A DNA stretch of 64,000 nucleotides from Urechidicola vernalis (GCF_031846385.1 NZ_JAVRHV010000008.1:62001-126000); one strand, 5' to 3'. Counted from the first letter of the stretch, positions 33,218 through 42,480 are shown. Numbers and translations are program-made. Notes: generated by a model from the sequence alone, not told the origin.

Positions 33218-34168
33218 TTAACGAAGTACCACTGAAATATTGGCATATAACTCGTTGGATTTCGCAATATCATTTGGAATTAGTTTCAACTCGTAAATGG
33301 CCTCTCCTAACTCATAGTCAGGAAATGCAGTCGTTATATCTGCATAACTATTTAGCTGTTTAATTGCAATTAATGTTCCTTGATATTCAGTGTCGGTAAA
33401 TGGAGATTCTATTGTGTAAATCGCTCCTTTTTTGTAGTTTTTAATCTCTTTTTCAGTTACAGTAAACCTAAAGAATGTACTGTTTAAATCGTAACCAGTA
33501 AATAGGCCATATCCAGGTAAAGCAAGCTCACCTTCTTTTAAAGTAATAGTTTCAATCGTCATTTTTTGTGGCGCAATAATGTATCGTTCATCGTATGCTA
33601 CATTTGCCTCCATAAGAGCTCCTTTGGCTTGTTCATATGTTCCTAGCGCCATTCTAATTTTTTCATTTCTTACCCCTGTTTTTACTTGGTTGTATTTTGC
33701 TAAAACTCCTTCGTATTGAGATTTTGCACTTTGAAGTTTCATCGAGACTTCGTCATATTTTTGATCAGAAACCAAACTGTCTTTGTGCATAGCATCAATT
33801 CTATCGAACGACTTTTGTGCAAAATGATATTGTTCTGTTACCGCATCTAATTTTGCAGAAACTTGTGCTAATTCATCTGAAGTGGCGCCTTTCAATGCCA
33901 TTTCATATTGCGCTTTTGCTGCGCTTACGGCCCCTTCAGCCTGACTAAGTTTGGCTTCAACTTCTGGGAAATCAAGTTTCATTAGGGTGTCTCCAGGGTT
34001 TACAACATCACCCTCATTTATATATTTTTCGATTACCTTACCAGGGTATTTACTCGCTAAGGTTAACACATCTCTTTTTACTTTTCCATTAACGTTATCT
34101 GTAATGGTAACTTCTGAACAACCGAAAGCGAATAGGAGTATAGCAATTAAATGGAATTCTTTTTTCAT
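33218..34168 (-). CDS. HlyD-family membrane fusion lipoprotein
   Basis: 316 residues, lipobox LFAFGC (Cys17). Biotinyl-lipoyl-like halves NEGDVVNPGDTLMKLDFPEV and TITLKEGELALPG flank a long coiled-coil hairpin (about 75-190, with QKYDEVSMKLQSAKSQYEG). It acts as periplasmic adaptor linking the inner-membrane permease to the TolC channel. It sits between both genes with 9-11 nt gaps. Confidence 0.9.
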   Translation of the reverse strand: MKKEFHLIAILLFAFGCSEVTITDNVNGKVKRDVLTLASKYPGKVIEKYINEGDVVNPGDTLMKLDFPEVEAKLSQAEGAVSAAKAQYEMALKGATSDELAQVSAKLDAVTEQYHFAQKSFDRIDAMHKDSLVSDQKYDEVSMKLQSAKSQYEGVLAKYNQVKTGVRNEKIRMALGTYEQAKGALMEANVAYDERYIIAPQKMTIETITLKEGELALPGYGLFTGYDLNSTFFRFTVTEKEIKNYKKGAIYTIESPFTDTEYQGTLIAIKQLNSYADITTAFPDYELGEAIYELKLIPNDIAKSNELYANISVVLR

Positions 34169-34179
34169 TGTTTCAATTT

Positions 34180-35601
34180 TTATAATTTTTGAATATCTAT
34201 ACTACCCGTCGCATTAAGAAGGTCTAGAGCACTTCTTCTTTGACTACAAACTGTCTGGTAATATTCTAATATTGTCGTGGTTAAATCTGCTTGTGCTTCT
34301 AAATAATCAGAAAGTTTAATTAAACCGTTTGTATATTCTTTGTAACTAATTTCTAAAGATTTCTCCGCAGATTTTTGTTGTTTTCTTTTCAACTCTACTT
34401 GGGCACTTAAAGTTCGGTATCTAGAAATACAATTCTGATAATTCAACGCTAACAATTCTTGAACCTCTTCTTTTTTATTCGTTAATTGTTCTAAATCAAT
34501 TTTTGCCTTTAAGCGCTGCCCTCTAGAATGCAAGCCATCAAATATTTCCCATTTCATTCCTACACCCAATGCATTTAGTGGATAAGCGCTAACTTCTTCA
34601 AAACCTAAAATTCCAAGTTCGCCATTTGTCATTCCTGCGTATTGGTGTGTATAAAAAGCTTGTACCTTAGGTAAATATCCGCTCACTTCAGATTTATATT
34701 TGTACTCGGAAGCAATGATTGATTCATCTAAAGCCGTTATTTCTGGTCTGTCTAAATATGTTTTTTCTAATTCTTGATTTAATCTTGGAGTCAATTCAAC
34801 CTCTAAAAGTTCTAATTGAATAATTGGAATACCCGTTAGTTGTTCTAATTTTAACATTAATAACTCTTTAGCACCTTCATATTCTAATTGCTTTGAATCT
34901 AATTCTAGTTGAAATATTTCCGTTTTCTGCAATTCATGTCTTGTAATTAAACCTTGTTCAAATGCTTTTTTCGCAACTAAAGTTTCCTTGTTTAAACGCT
35001 CTCTTTGAATATTTAATACAAGTTTTGTTTTCTCAAGCAAAGCAATTTTGTCGTAATATTCAGAAACTTCTATGATAAGATCTGCTTCTCTCTGAATATA
35101 TTGTTGTTCTTGAGCTTTAATTTTATGCTCCATAGCTTTGGATAAATATGGAGCCTTTAAACCTGTAAATAAGGTCCATTTGGCGGTCAATCCTCCCATC
35201 CATAAATTACCATTAAAATCTATATTTTGATCTATTGGCGGAATTTCTAGACCCGTACTTGGGACTGTGATAGGCGGAAATCCTGGAATAATTGGAGGAA
35301 GATTGAATCCAGGAACATCTATCGGAATGGATGTTGTTTCAAGGTTTAATTCTCCTTGTGTATAGGCATATTTCCCTCCAAGTTCAACGGTTGGAATATA
35401 AGTATGCAATATACTTTTTTTGGTTTCTTCAGATTTTTCAATTTCAAGCGCGCTATTTTTTAAAGCAGCATTATTTTCAATAGCCTTAGATAATATTGTT
35501 TGAAGGTTTAAAGAATCTATACTGTTTTGAGCAGAGCCTTGTGAAAAATAAAAGAAGACAAATCCATAATAGCAGAATTTGCTAAAAAGCGATAATTTCA
35601 T
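34180..35601 (-). CDS. TolC-family outer-membrane efflux channel
   Basis: 473 residues with a signal peptide (cleavage near residue 25, QGSAQ). Two OEP repeats, each with long helical stretches: SKAIENNAALKNSALEIEKS ... LYDKIALLEKT-like region and LALNYQNCISRYRTLSAQVE ... SYKEYTNGLIKLSDYLEAQA. A Pro-rich insertion follows strand 1 (DVPGFNLPPIIPGFPPITVP), unusual but present in flavobacterial members. It forms the exit duct of the efflux system. It is first in the operon, behind a promoter fully covered by a palindromic operator. Confidence 0.92.
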   Translation of the reverse strand: MKLSLFSKFCYYGFVFFYFSQGSAQNSIDSLNLQTILSKAIENNAALKNSALEIEKSEETKKSILHTYIPTVELGGKYAYTQGELNLETTSIPIDVPGFNLPPIIPGFPPITVPSTGLEIPPIDQNIDFNGNLWMGGLTAKWTLFTGLKAPYLSKAMEHKIKAQEQQYIQREADLIIEVSEYYDKIALLEKTKLVLNIQRERLNKETLVAKKAFEQGLITRHELQKTEIFQLELDSKQLEYEGAKELLMLKLEQLTGIPIIQLELLEVELTPRLNQELEKTYLDRPEITALDESIIASEYKYKSEVSGYLPKVQAFYTHQYAGMTNGELGILGFEEVSAYPLNALGVGMKWEIFDGLHSRGQRLKAKIDLEQLTNKKEEVQELLALNYQNCISRYRTLSAQVELKRKQQKSAEKSLEISYKEYTNGLIKLSDYLEAQADLTTTILEYYQTVCSQRRSALDLLNATGSIDIQKL

Positions 35602-35620
35602 TAAGCAATTTTTAAAAAAT

Positions 35621-35661
35621 CAGATTAGTTATAAATATAGGAAACTAATCTGAGTAAGCAA
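35621..35661 (-). promoter_or_regulatory. Efflux operon promoter with overlapping palindromic operator
   Basis: Minus strand: TTG at 35661-35659, 19-nt spacer, TATATTTA at 35639-35632 (one mismatch to TAnnTTTG). A perfect 10-bp inverted repeat CAGATTAGTT (35621-35630) / AACTAATCTG (35643-35652) is centred on the -7 element. Repressor binding there would block RNA polymerase, as for TetR-family control of efflux operons. No regulator gene is adjacent. Confidence 0.72.
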
Positions 35662-35679
35662 AAGGATTCAAAAGATCAA

Positions 35680-37032
35680 TTAAAATCCCCCCAACATCAT
35701 TTTGGCAATGATAAAGAATAAGTAGATACCAAATATATCATTACTAGTAGTTATAAATGGCCCCGTAGCAATAGCTGGATCAATACCCCGTTTGTCTAAT
35801 ACTATAGGAACGAAAGTACCAACCAACGCTGCTACTATTATTACACATAACATGGATAAAGCAATAGTTAAGCCGAACTGAAAGGATAAGCCAATTAACG
35901 GAGAAACCGCAAGAATAATTAGTCCAAGTACTATTCCGTTTATAAGGCTTAATCCTACTTCTTTAAGTAAACGATTTAGTAGACTTCCTTTTACGATATC
36001 ATTGGCCAAACCTTGTACAATAATTGCGCTAGATTGTACCCCAACATTTCCAGCCATGGCCGCTATAAGTGGAGTAAAGAAAAATAGATGCTTATAACTG
36101 CTTAAGGCATCTTCAAAACCTTCCATAATAAATACGGCTCCAAGCCCTCCGAATAAACCTAGAATTAACCAAGGCAAACGTGCTTTTACCAATTCTTTTA
36201 TGCTGTCATCCGCTTCTACATCTTGTGAAATACCTGCTGCTAATTGATAATCTTTTTCCGCCTCTTCCTTTATTACATCTACAATATCATCAATCGTAAT
36301 TCTACCAACAAGTACTTGGTTGTCATCAACAACCGGAATAGCTTCCAAATCATACTTCTGCATGACTTTGGCAACTTCTTCAGCGTCTAAATTTACATTT
36401 ACAAAATCTACTTTTGGACGAACGATTTTTGAAATGTTTCCTCTTGCAGGAGCCATTAAAAGATCTTTTAATGATAGCCTACCAATTAGTTGGCCTTCAT
36501 CGTTTACCACATAAATTGAGTGTACACGGGTAACTTCTTCTGCTTGGGTACGCATTTCTTTAACACACCTAGTAACGGTCCAGTTTTCATTAACCATTAC
36601 CATTTCTTTTGCCATTAAACCACCAGCCGAATCTTCGTCATAGGCTAATAGTTCTTGTATATCTGCCTTAAACTCTTCATCTTCAATCTCAGAAATTACT
36701 TTTTCTTGACGTTCTTCTGGTAACTCGGCAATAATATCCGCCGCATCATCAGAATCTAATTCATCAATCTCTTCTGCAATTTCTTTTACCGATAAGTTTT
36801 TCAGAATTTTTTCACGAACATCTTCGTCCAATTCCATCAAAATATCAGAAGTCTTTTCACTATCTAATAATTTGATGATATAGGTGGCTTCATCAAAATT
36901 AACCTCGTCTAAAATCTCAGCAACATCAGCAAAGTGTTCCTCGGCTAGTAATTCTTGAATAGCAACATCCGATTGGGTTGCTACCAAGGCTGCTATTTGT
37001 GTGATTAAATCTTTGTTAATTTCTATTGCCAT
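35680..37032 (-). CDS. mgtE: Magnesium transporter MgtE
   Basis: 450 residues from ATG 37032. N-terminal acidic superhelix (about 10-135: EILDEVNFDEATYIIKLL, ELDSDDAADIIAELPEERQE). Two CBS domains (about 140-260: DSAGGLMAKEMVMV, IPVVDDNQVLVGRITIDDI). Five membrane helices (about 290-450: NVGVQSSAIIVQGLA, PFITTSNDIFGIYLFF). It is a Mg-gated Mg channel of the inner membrane: the N and CBS domains close it at high Mg. It overlaps the rsmA 3' end by 17 nt. Confidence 0.95.
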   Translation of the reverse strand: MAIEINKDLITQIAALVATQSDVAIQELLAEEHFADVAEILDEVNFDEATYIIKLLDSEKTSDILMELDEDVREKILKNLSVKEIAEEIDELDSDDAADIIAELPEERQEKVISEIEDEEFKADIQELLAYDEDSAGGLMAKEMVMVNENWTVTRCVKEMRTQAEEVTRVHSIYVVNDEGQLIGRLSLKDLLMAPARGNISKIVRPKVDFVNVNLDAEEVAKVMQKYDLEAIPVVDDNQVLVGRITIDDIVDVIKEEAEKDYQLAAGISQDVEADDSIKELVKARLPWLILGLFGGLGAVFIMEGFEDALSSYKHLFFFTPLIAAMAGNVGVQSSAIIVQGLANDIVKGSLLNRLLKEVGLSLINGIVLGLIILAVSPLIGLSFQFGLTIALSMLCVIIVAALVGTFVPIVLDKRGIDPAIATGPFITTSNDIFGIYLFFIIAKMMLGGF

Positions 37033-37804
37033 CTTCCTCAATTTTGGCAGTTAAGTCAAAAAATTGATTGACTGATAATTGCTCTGGACGCATGGCAAAT
37101 ATAGCATCTTCTCGTAATTTATCTGAAAGATTGAAAGATTTTAAACTTCCGCGCAACATTTTACGACGTTGATTGAAAGCAGTTTTAACAACTCGAAAGA
37201 ATAATTTTTCATTAACAGGAAGTGTGTAATTTTCTTTTCTGATTAATCTAATAACTCCAGAATCTACTTTTGGTGGAGGATTAAAAACTGAAGGAGGTAC
37301 TGTAAAAAGATATTCAACATCATAAAATGCCTGTGTTAAAACAGAAAGAATTCCATACACCTTACTGCCTTCTTTTTCAGCAATACGTTTTGCAACTTCC
37401 TTTTGAAACATGCCCGAAAACTCGGGAATCATATTTCTATTTTCAATCGCTTTAAAAACGATTTGAGAAGAAATATTATAAGGAAAATTACCAATTATGG
37501 CGATTTGCTTATTCTGAAATTCAGTTCGCAAGTCTATTTTTAAAAAGTCCGCTTCTAAAATTTCAAAATCTAATTTTTGAACTTCTCTGGCTGTTTTTAA
37601 ATATTCAACAGATTCCGTATCAATTTCTATAACATGTACATTTACATCTTTAGGAATTACATACTTGGTAAGAACCCCCATTCCTGGACCAATTTCTAGC
37701 ACATCTTTATAACCACTCAATGTTAATGAATCTGCTATTTTTTTGGCAATATCTTCATCTTTTAAAAAATGTTGCCCTAGATGTTTTTTTGCTTTAACGG
37801 TCAT
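37016..37804 (-). CDS. rsmA: 16S rRNA (A1518/A1519-N6)-dimethyltransferase
   Basis: 262 residues. N-terminal KAKKHLGQHFLKDEDIAKKI, SAM motif LEIGPGMGVLTKYV, catalytic GNFPYNISSQIVFKAI (N-x-P-Y), and PPSVFNPPPKVDSGVIRL. Also known as KsgA. It dimethylates two adenines in helix 45 of 16S rRNA late in ribosome assembly. It follows DUF4286 by 8 nt and overlaps mgtE, so translation is coupled. Confidence 0.96.
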   Translation of the reverse strand: MTVKAKKHLGQHFLKDEDIAKKIADSLTLSGYKDVLEIGPGMGVLTKYVIPKDVNVHVIEIDTESVEYLKTAREVQKLDFEILEADFLKIDLRTEFQNKQIAIIGNFPYNISSQIVFKAIENRNMIPEFSGMFQKEVAKRIAEKEGSKVYGILSVLTQAFYDVEYLFTVPPSVFNPPPKVDSGVIRLIRKENYTLPVNEKLFFRVVKTAFNQRRKMLRGSLKSFNLSDKLREDAIFAMRPEQLSVNQFFDLTAKIEEDGNRN

Positions 37805-37812
37805 AAAAAATC

Positions 37813-38130
37813 TTATTTACTGATCTCAGAAATCACCTTTAATTGTGTCGCAAAGGTCCCAAATTTCCCGCTAAATAATCTCATTTCTGCTTCTTTGAAT
37901 TTATAAGACTCCTCCGCTAAAAACTGCTGTAAATCCGTTTTATTTGCGGCAGTGTATTGTACAGCATATGTTATACCTCCCATATCTTCTTCAACCAAAA
38001 CATGGCATAATTTTATACTTATAAATTTCCCTGTTTCTAATATTGCAGGAATATTTACATCATGCATCCAGGTTAGCCATTTTTCATTGATACTCTCATC
38101 TACATTAATCGTTTCGTTGTGTATAAACAT
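37813..38130 (-). CDS. DUF4286 family protein
   Basis: 105 residues. Family block NETINVDESINEKWLTWMHD, then IPAILETGKFISIKLCHVLV and GGITYAVQYTAANKTDLQQF, ending SGKFGTFATQLKVIS. A ferredoxin-like alpha/beta fold is likely. The family is conserved next to rsmA in Flavobacteriia, and its function is unknown. It is 12 nt after the TPR gene and 8 nt before rsmA. Confidence 0.85.
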   Translation of the reverse strand: MFIHNETINVDESINEKWLTWMHDVNIPAILETGKFISIKLCHVLVEEDMGGITYAVQYTAANKTDLQQFLAEESYKFKEAEMRLFSGKFGTFATQLKVISEISK

Positions 38131-38142
38131 GTGTTTTATTTT

Positions 38143-39921
38143 TTATTGAAGATCATCTCCTCTTAAAGTTCTAAATTTCTTTCGTGCCTCTACCAAATGA
38201 ATGCTAGAAGGAAAGTCAAAAATAATCTTTTGGTAGTATTCTTTAGCCTTTTCAGTATTGTTTTGTTTAAAATAAAGTTCTGCCAATTTAAAATAAGCAT
38301 CATCAACAAGAATGTCTTCTGTATTGATTTCGATTAGTTTTAAATAGTTGCTTTCCGCACTTGTTAGGTCGCCAATTTTTTCGAAGATCTCCGCTTGTTT
38401 AAACAAAGTTTCGTCTTCTATGGCGTGTCCTTTGTGTTCGGTTAAAATCACAGACAAGGAATCTATAGCGGCTTTGTCTTTATTTTGAAACGCTAATAAA
38501 TCTGATTTTGCATACAATTTTAAGGCTGTCTTTAAAGAATCCTGAACCGTATTGTCATCAATAATCAAACTTAAATCCAATGCATCGTTTGCTATTAATT
38601 GCGAGGTTGATCCTTTTAAAACCTTCAATTGAGTTTGCGCCCATTTAAAATCGCCTTTATAAAAACTTGTTTGTGCTACTTTAAAACGTGCCTCTTGCGC
38701 CAAAACATGATTTTTTAGTTTTGTTTGCACTTGAGAATAATAGATTAAGGCTTCGTTAAAACTACCTTTAAACACAAGTACATCTCCAAGTTTTAATTTT
38801 ATATTTCCTTTCTCAAAATCATCACTTCTAAAGTTCAATGCGTTTTTTAGAATGTCAATACTTTTATCGGATTGGTTTCTTTTAAAGGTTAAAAAATCGG
38901 CATATGCAACTTGAATATCAATGGTGTTGGAGTTGATTCCATACTCTGAAAAAAGTTCTTGAAATTTTTCATCTACAATTTCCAAATCGGACTCGGTTTC
39001 AATAAAAACATACAATAAATAGAGTTTAGCATCTATAGATTCTATTGGGTTTTCTGCATGCTCTAGAACATAGGTAAAGCAGTTTTTAGAGGTGTTAAAA
39101 TCTTCATTCCTAAATGCAATTTCTCCCAAGGTTTTAATGCCAATTAATCCAATGCTATCTGCGTCTCTCATGTGCAGTGCTTTTTCTTGAATAAATGCAC
39201 GTCCATATTGTTTCTGTTGCATGAATAACCAACTTAATAATTGATTCCAAGAATTTAATTGATTGCTTTGTAATCTTTTTAAAAGCAGATTTTTAAATAG
39301 AATATTGTATTCATTTTCGCTATCATCCGTAATGTATTTTCCAACATACCGTAGAATTGTGGTTCGGTATTTTTCATTTTTTTCAACCATGTCTAAGTAG
39401 GCATTGAACATATTGTCAATCTCTCCTTTCTCACCGTATATGGTTGCAATTTGAATATTGAAATTAGAATTAGGGTTGGCATCCATCACAATTTGATACG
39501 ATTGTAAAGCATAGTCTAATAAATGATTATTTTGAAAAGCCCTCCCTACCGAATATCCGTAACTTTGTTTTTCTTGAAGGCCATTAATTGCTTTATCGTA
39601 ATTTTCTTTTGCTCTTACATGGTCATATTGCAATTCATAGTTGTACCCTAACTCAACATAAAATTGTATTTGATTAGGGTATTTTTTAAGATGATTTGTA
39701 ATGATTTCCTCAGTTTTAGTATAATCTTCTAATTGTCTGTAGCAATAAATTAAGCGTGTAAAATAATTTGAATTAAAATTATTTTCCTCGTATAGGACTT
39801 TATAAATGCTTGCGGACTTTTCATACTCACCTTTTCTAAAATAATCATATGCCAATTGCTGATCTTGCCCATATAATAAGGCAGAACAAAACAAAACAAG
39901 TATGATGATAAGGTTTTTCAT
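38143..39921 (-). CDS. Tetratricopeptide-repeat protein with signal peptide
   Basis: 592 residues. Signal peptide (about 1-18, ending LLYGQ). At least eight TPR-like helix pairs: AYDYFRKGEYEKSASIYKVL, LGYNYELQYDHVRAKENYDK, IGDLTSAESNYLKLIEIN and LAELYFKQNNTEKAKEYYQK among them. A periplasmic or outer-membrane-associated scaffold for protein-protein contacts; partners unknown. It is first gene of the TPR-DUF4286-rsmA-mgtE operon behind a consensus -7. Confidence 0.88.
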   Translation of the reverse strand: MKNLIIILVLFCSALLYGQDQQLAYDYFRKGEYEKSASIYKVLYEENNFNSNYFTRLIYCYRQLEDYTKTEEIITNHLKKYPNQIQFYVELGYNYELQYDHVRAKENYDKAINGLQEKQSYGYSVGRAFQNNHLLDYALQSYQIVMDANPNSNFNIQIATIYGEKGEIDNMFNAYLDMVEKNEKYRTTILRYVGKYITDDSENEYNILFKNLLLKRLQSNQLNSWNQLLSWLFMQQKQYGRAFIQEKALHMRDADSIGLIGIKTLGEIAFRNEDFNTSKNCFTYVLEHAENPIESIDAKLYLLYVFIETESDLEIVDEKFQELFSEYGINSNTIDIQVAYADFLTFKRNQSDKSIDILKNALNFRSDDFEKGNIKLKLGDVLVFKGSFNEALIYYSQVQTKLKNHVLAQEARFKVAQTSFYKGDFKWAQTQLKVLKGSTSQLIANDALDLSLIIDDNTVQDSLKTALKLYAKSDLLAFQNKDKAAIDSLSVILTEHKGHAIEDETLFKQAEIFEKIGDLTSAESNYLKLIEINTEDILVDDAYFKLAELYFKQNNTEKAKEYYQKIIFDFPSSIHLVEARKKFRTLRGDDLQ

Positions 39922-39939
39922 TTGCTAATAGGTACTCTT

Positions 39940-39947
39940 CAAAGATA
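39940..39947 (-). promoter_or_regulatory. -7 promoter element of the TPR-DUF4286-rsmA-mgtE operon
   Basis: TATCTTTG on the minus strand, 19 nt before the TPR ATG; exact TAnnTTTG. Confidence 0.55.
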
Positions 39948-40058
39948 CCAAAGAAACTGTTAAAATTTTCGTAAAAGAAGACATTTCGAACGATACGTTG
40001 TAACATTTTGGCATGAAACTTGTCTTAAAGGTATACAATCAAATTAAACTAATCTATT

Positions 40059-40202
40059 ATGAAAGAATTAATCAAACAATACGAGAATGCAAAGTCTAGA
40101 TCTAAAGACTTTATGAAAAAAGGAAATTTAAGCGCTTATTTCGAAACTTTAGTAGAAATGAACAACTATAAAAAATTAATGGTAGCAGTTGCTGCTAATT
40201 AA
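40059..40202 (+). CDS. Small 47-residue helical protein
   Basis: ATG 40059 to TAA 40202. It reads MKELIKQYENAKSRSKDFM, then KKGNLSAYFETLVEMNNYKK and LMVAVAAN. Strongly helical and basic, with sense codon usage like neighbouring genes. I recall similar short frames in other Flavobacteriia, but no function is known. It overlaps the serS 3' end by 8 nt in the tail-to-tail direction, so the two transcripts share their ends. No clean -7 element is seen upstream. Confidence 0.65.
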   Translation: MKELIKQYENAKSRSKDFMKKGNLSAYFETLVEMNNYKKLMVAVAAN

Positions 40203-41469
40203 TCATATCAAACCCACAATAAGGTATTAAAACTTCCGGAATTTTAATTCCTTCTGGTGTTTGGCAATTTTCCAAAATCCCAGCAAGTACTCTTGGCAAT
40301 GCCAAAGAACTTCCATTTAGCGTGTGCGCCAATTCGCTCTTACCATTTTCATTTTTAAAACGCAATTTTAGGCGATTTGCTTGAAATGTTTCAAAATTAG
40401 AAACAGAACTAATTTCTAACCATCTGTCTTGTGCTGTAGAAAAGACTTCAAAGTCAAAGGTTAGTGTTGCGGTAAATCCTAAATCGCCTCCGCAGAGTCT
40501 TAAAATTCTGTACGGTAATTTCAATTCTTGTAAAATTCCTTTTACGTGTTCTACCATACCATCTAAAGCAGTGTATGAATTTGAAGGGTGTTCTAATCGT
40601 ATTATTTCTACCTTATCAAATTGATGCAAACGATTTAAGCCACGAACGTGGGCTCCATAACTACCTGCTTCACGTCTAAAACATGGGGTATAGGCGGTGT
40701 TTGTAATTGGGAAGTCAGACTCCTTTAGCAAAACATCTCTATAAATATTTGTTACTGGAACCTCTCCAGTTGGAATCAAATACAAATTATCCAATCCAAC
40801 ATGATACATTTGGCCTTCCTTGTCTGGCAATTGCCCAGTTCCTTTTCCAGACTCTTCGTTTACCAAATGAGGAACTTGGACTTCATTATATCCTGCTGCC
40901 GCATTTTTATCTAAAAAGTAATTGATCAAAGCACGTTGCAAACGCGCTCCTTTACCTTTGTAAACCGGAAACCCAGCACCTGTAATTTTATTACCTAATT
41001 CAAAGTCAATGATGTCATACTTCTTCGCTAATTCCCAATGTGGTAAGGCTCCTTCGTGTAAGTTAGGAATACTCCCTTCTTCAAATATAGTTTCATTATC
41101 CTCTTCTGAAGTGCCTGCAGGAACAGAAGCATGAGGAACATTTGGAATTTGATAAAGCAATTCTTGTAACTCTTCTGCTAACGCGTTTAACTTTTCAATT
41201 AAGATTTTAGAATCTTCCTTAAGGCGCCCTGTTTTTGCTTTTAATTCATTCGCTTTTTTAACTTCTCCAGTTCTAAAAAGCATGCCTATTTCTTTCGATA
41301 ATTTATTAGATTCAGCTAGGGTGTTGTCTAATTCTGTTTGCGCATTTCTTCTGCCATCATCTGTAGATACCACCTTGTTAAGGATTGTTTCAGCATCAGC
41401 AAAATTTCTCTTGGCCAATCCTTTTAAAACAGTATCCTTGTTTTCTCTAATAAATGCTACTTGTAACAT
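40195..41469 (-). CDS. serS: Serine--tRNA ligase
   Basis: 424 residues. N-terminal coiled-coil arm (about 30-100) that binds tRNA-Ser. Catalytic core with motif 2 region TPCFRREAGSYGAHVRGLNR, SVSNFETFQANRLKLRF, and motif 3 LALPRVLAGILENCQTPEGI ending LIPYCGFDMIN. It charges tRNA-Ser and selenocysteine tRNA in the cytoplasm. It has its own promoter overlapping the ribF stop codon. Confidence 0.97.
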   Translation of the reverse strand: MLQVAFIRENKDTVLKGLAKRNFADAETILNKVVSTDDGRRNAQTELDNTLAESNKLSKEIGMLFRTGEVKKANELKAKTGRLKEDSKILIEKLNALAEELQELLYQIPNVPHASVPAGTSEEDNETIFEEGSIPNLHEGALPHWELAKKYDIIDFELGNKITGAGFPVYKGKGARLQRALINYFLDKNAAAGYNEVQVPHLVNEESGKGTGQLPDKEGQMYHVGLDNLYLIPTGEVPVTNIYRDVLLKESDFPITNTAYTPCFRREAGSYGAHVRGLNRLHQFDKVEIIRLEHPSNSYTALDGMVEHVKGILQELKLPYRILRLCGGDLGFTATLTFDFEVFSTAQDRWLEISSVSNFETFQANRLKLRFKNENGKSELAHTLNGSSLALPRVLAGILENCQTPEGIKIPEVLIPYCGFDMIN

Positions 41470-41498
41470 AGGTCTAAATTTGTACGTATTTAAAAGCG

Positions 41499-41506
41499 CA
41501 AATTTA
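41499..41506 (-). promoter_or_regulatory. -7 promoter element of serS
   Basis: TAAATTTG on the minus strand, exact TAnnTTTG, overlapping the last codon of ribF and 29 nt before the serS ATG. Confidence 0.5.
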
Positions 41507-42445
41507 GGAAATAGAAGTCAGATTATTAATAAACTCCGTTGATTTACTTTTATCTATTTGCAATTGCTCTTTAAGCGAATCTAAAGAGTCAAATTTTTGT
41601 TCATCTCTAAGGAATTCTAATAATTCAACCGTGATTTCTTTACCGTATAAATTGGTGTTTAATTTGAAAAAATGAATTTCAATTGTTTGATTTTTTCCAT
41701 TAACTGTAGGTCGGTTGCCAATGTTCATCATGCCAAAATATTCCTTGTTTTCAATTGTAGACTTTACTACATAAACTCCTGTCTTGGGAATGATTTTATA
41801 ATTTTCTGCAATTTTAATATTTGCTGTTGGAAAACCTAATGATGTTCCTAGATTTTCACCTTTAGAGACAACACCTGTTAAGTTAAAATTATATCCTAAA
41901 AATTTATTTGCCTTTATAATATTTCCTTTCGAAATAGCAGTTCTAATTTTTGTAGAACTTATGGCAATATCATTTAAATTTTGAGCTGGAATTTCTTCTA
42001 ATTCAAAATCGAACATTTCACCGTATTCTTTTAATTGTTCAAAATTACCCTCTCTGTTTTTCCCAAAATGGTGATCGTAACCAATAATTAGTTTCGATAT
42101 ATTTAATTTATTGACCAATACATCTCTCACAAATTCAAAAGCAGTCAATCTCGAAAATTCTTTATCAAATGGATGAATTATCAATTCATCTAAACCTAAT
42201 TTGTCTAGTAGATTGCTTTTCTCCCGAAGCGTATTTATCAGTTTTATTTCTTGATCTTTTTGCAACACCATTCTAGGGTGTGGAAAAAAAGTAAGCAGCA
42301 CTGAGGTTTCGTTTTTATTTCTAGAAGCATTTAATAATTGTTCAATTATTTTTTTATGCCCTAAATGAACCCCGTCAAAAGTTCCTATGGTAACAACCGT
42401 TCTTTTTGAAGTTGAAAAATTTGAAAAATTATGCGTGGTGTTCAA
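41504..42445 (-). CDS. ribF: Bifunctional riboflavin kinase/FAD synthetase
   Basis: 313 residues. N-terminal FMN adenylyltransferase: TIGTFDGVHLGHKKIIEQL and LLTFFPHPRMVLQ, then IIGYDHHFGKNREGN and EIPAQNLNDIAISSTKIR. C-terminal riboflavin kinase: GENLGTSLGFPTANIKI, GVYVVKS, NIGNRPTVNG and EIHFFKLNTNLYGKEI. It makes FMN and then FAD. The start is TTG 42445: the consensus -7 TACTTTTG at 42473-42480 leaves a leader of about 20 nt. No FMN riboswitch fits in that leader. Confidence 0.95.
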   Translation of the reverse strand: MNTTHNFSNFSTSKRTVVTIGTFDGVHLGHKKIIEQLLNASRNKNETSVLLTFFPHPRMVLQKDQEIKLINTLREKSNLLDKLGLDELIIHPFDKEFSRLTAFEFVRDVLVNKLNISKLIIGYDHHFGKNREGNFEQLKEYGEMFDFELEEIPAQNLNDIAISSTKIRTAISKGNIIKANKFLGYNFNLTGVVSKGENLGTSLGFPTANIKIAENYKIIPKTGVYVVKSTIENKEYFGMMNIGNRPTVNGKNQTIEIHFFKLNTNLYGKEITVELLEFLRDEQKFDSLDSLKEQLQIDKSKSTEFINNLTSIS

Positions 42446-42472
42446 CGATTAGAAATAATAAATTATCAAAAG

Positions 42473-42480
42473 CAAAAGTA
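42473..42480 (-). promoter_or_regulatory. -7 promoter element of ribF
   Basis: TACTTTTG on the minus strand, 28 nt before the TTG start; supports the TTG. Confidence 0.55.

Noticed and set aside
42446..42480. FMN riboswitch before ribF
   Set aside because: The leader from the -7 element to the TTG start is only about 20 nt, too short for an RFN element.
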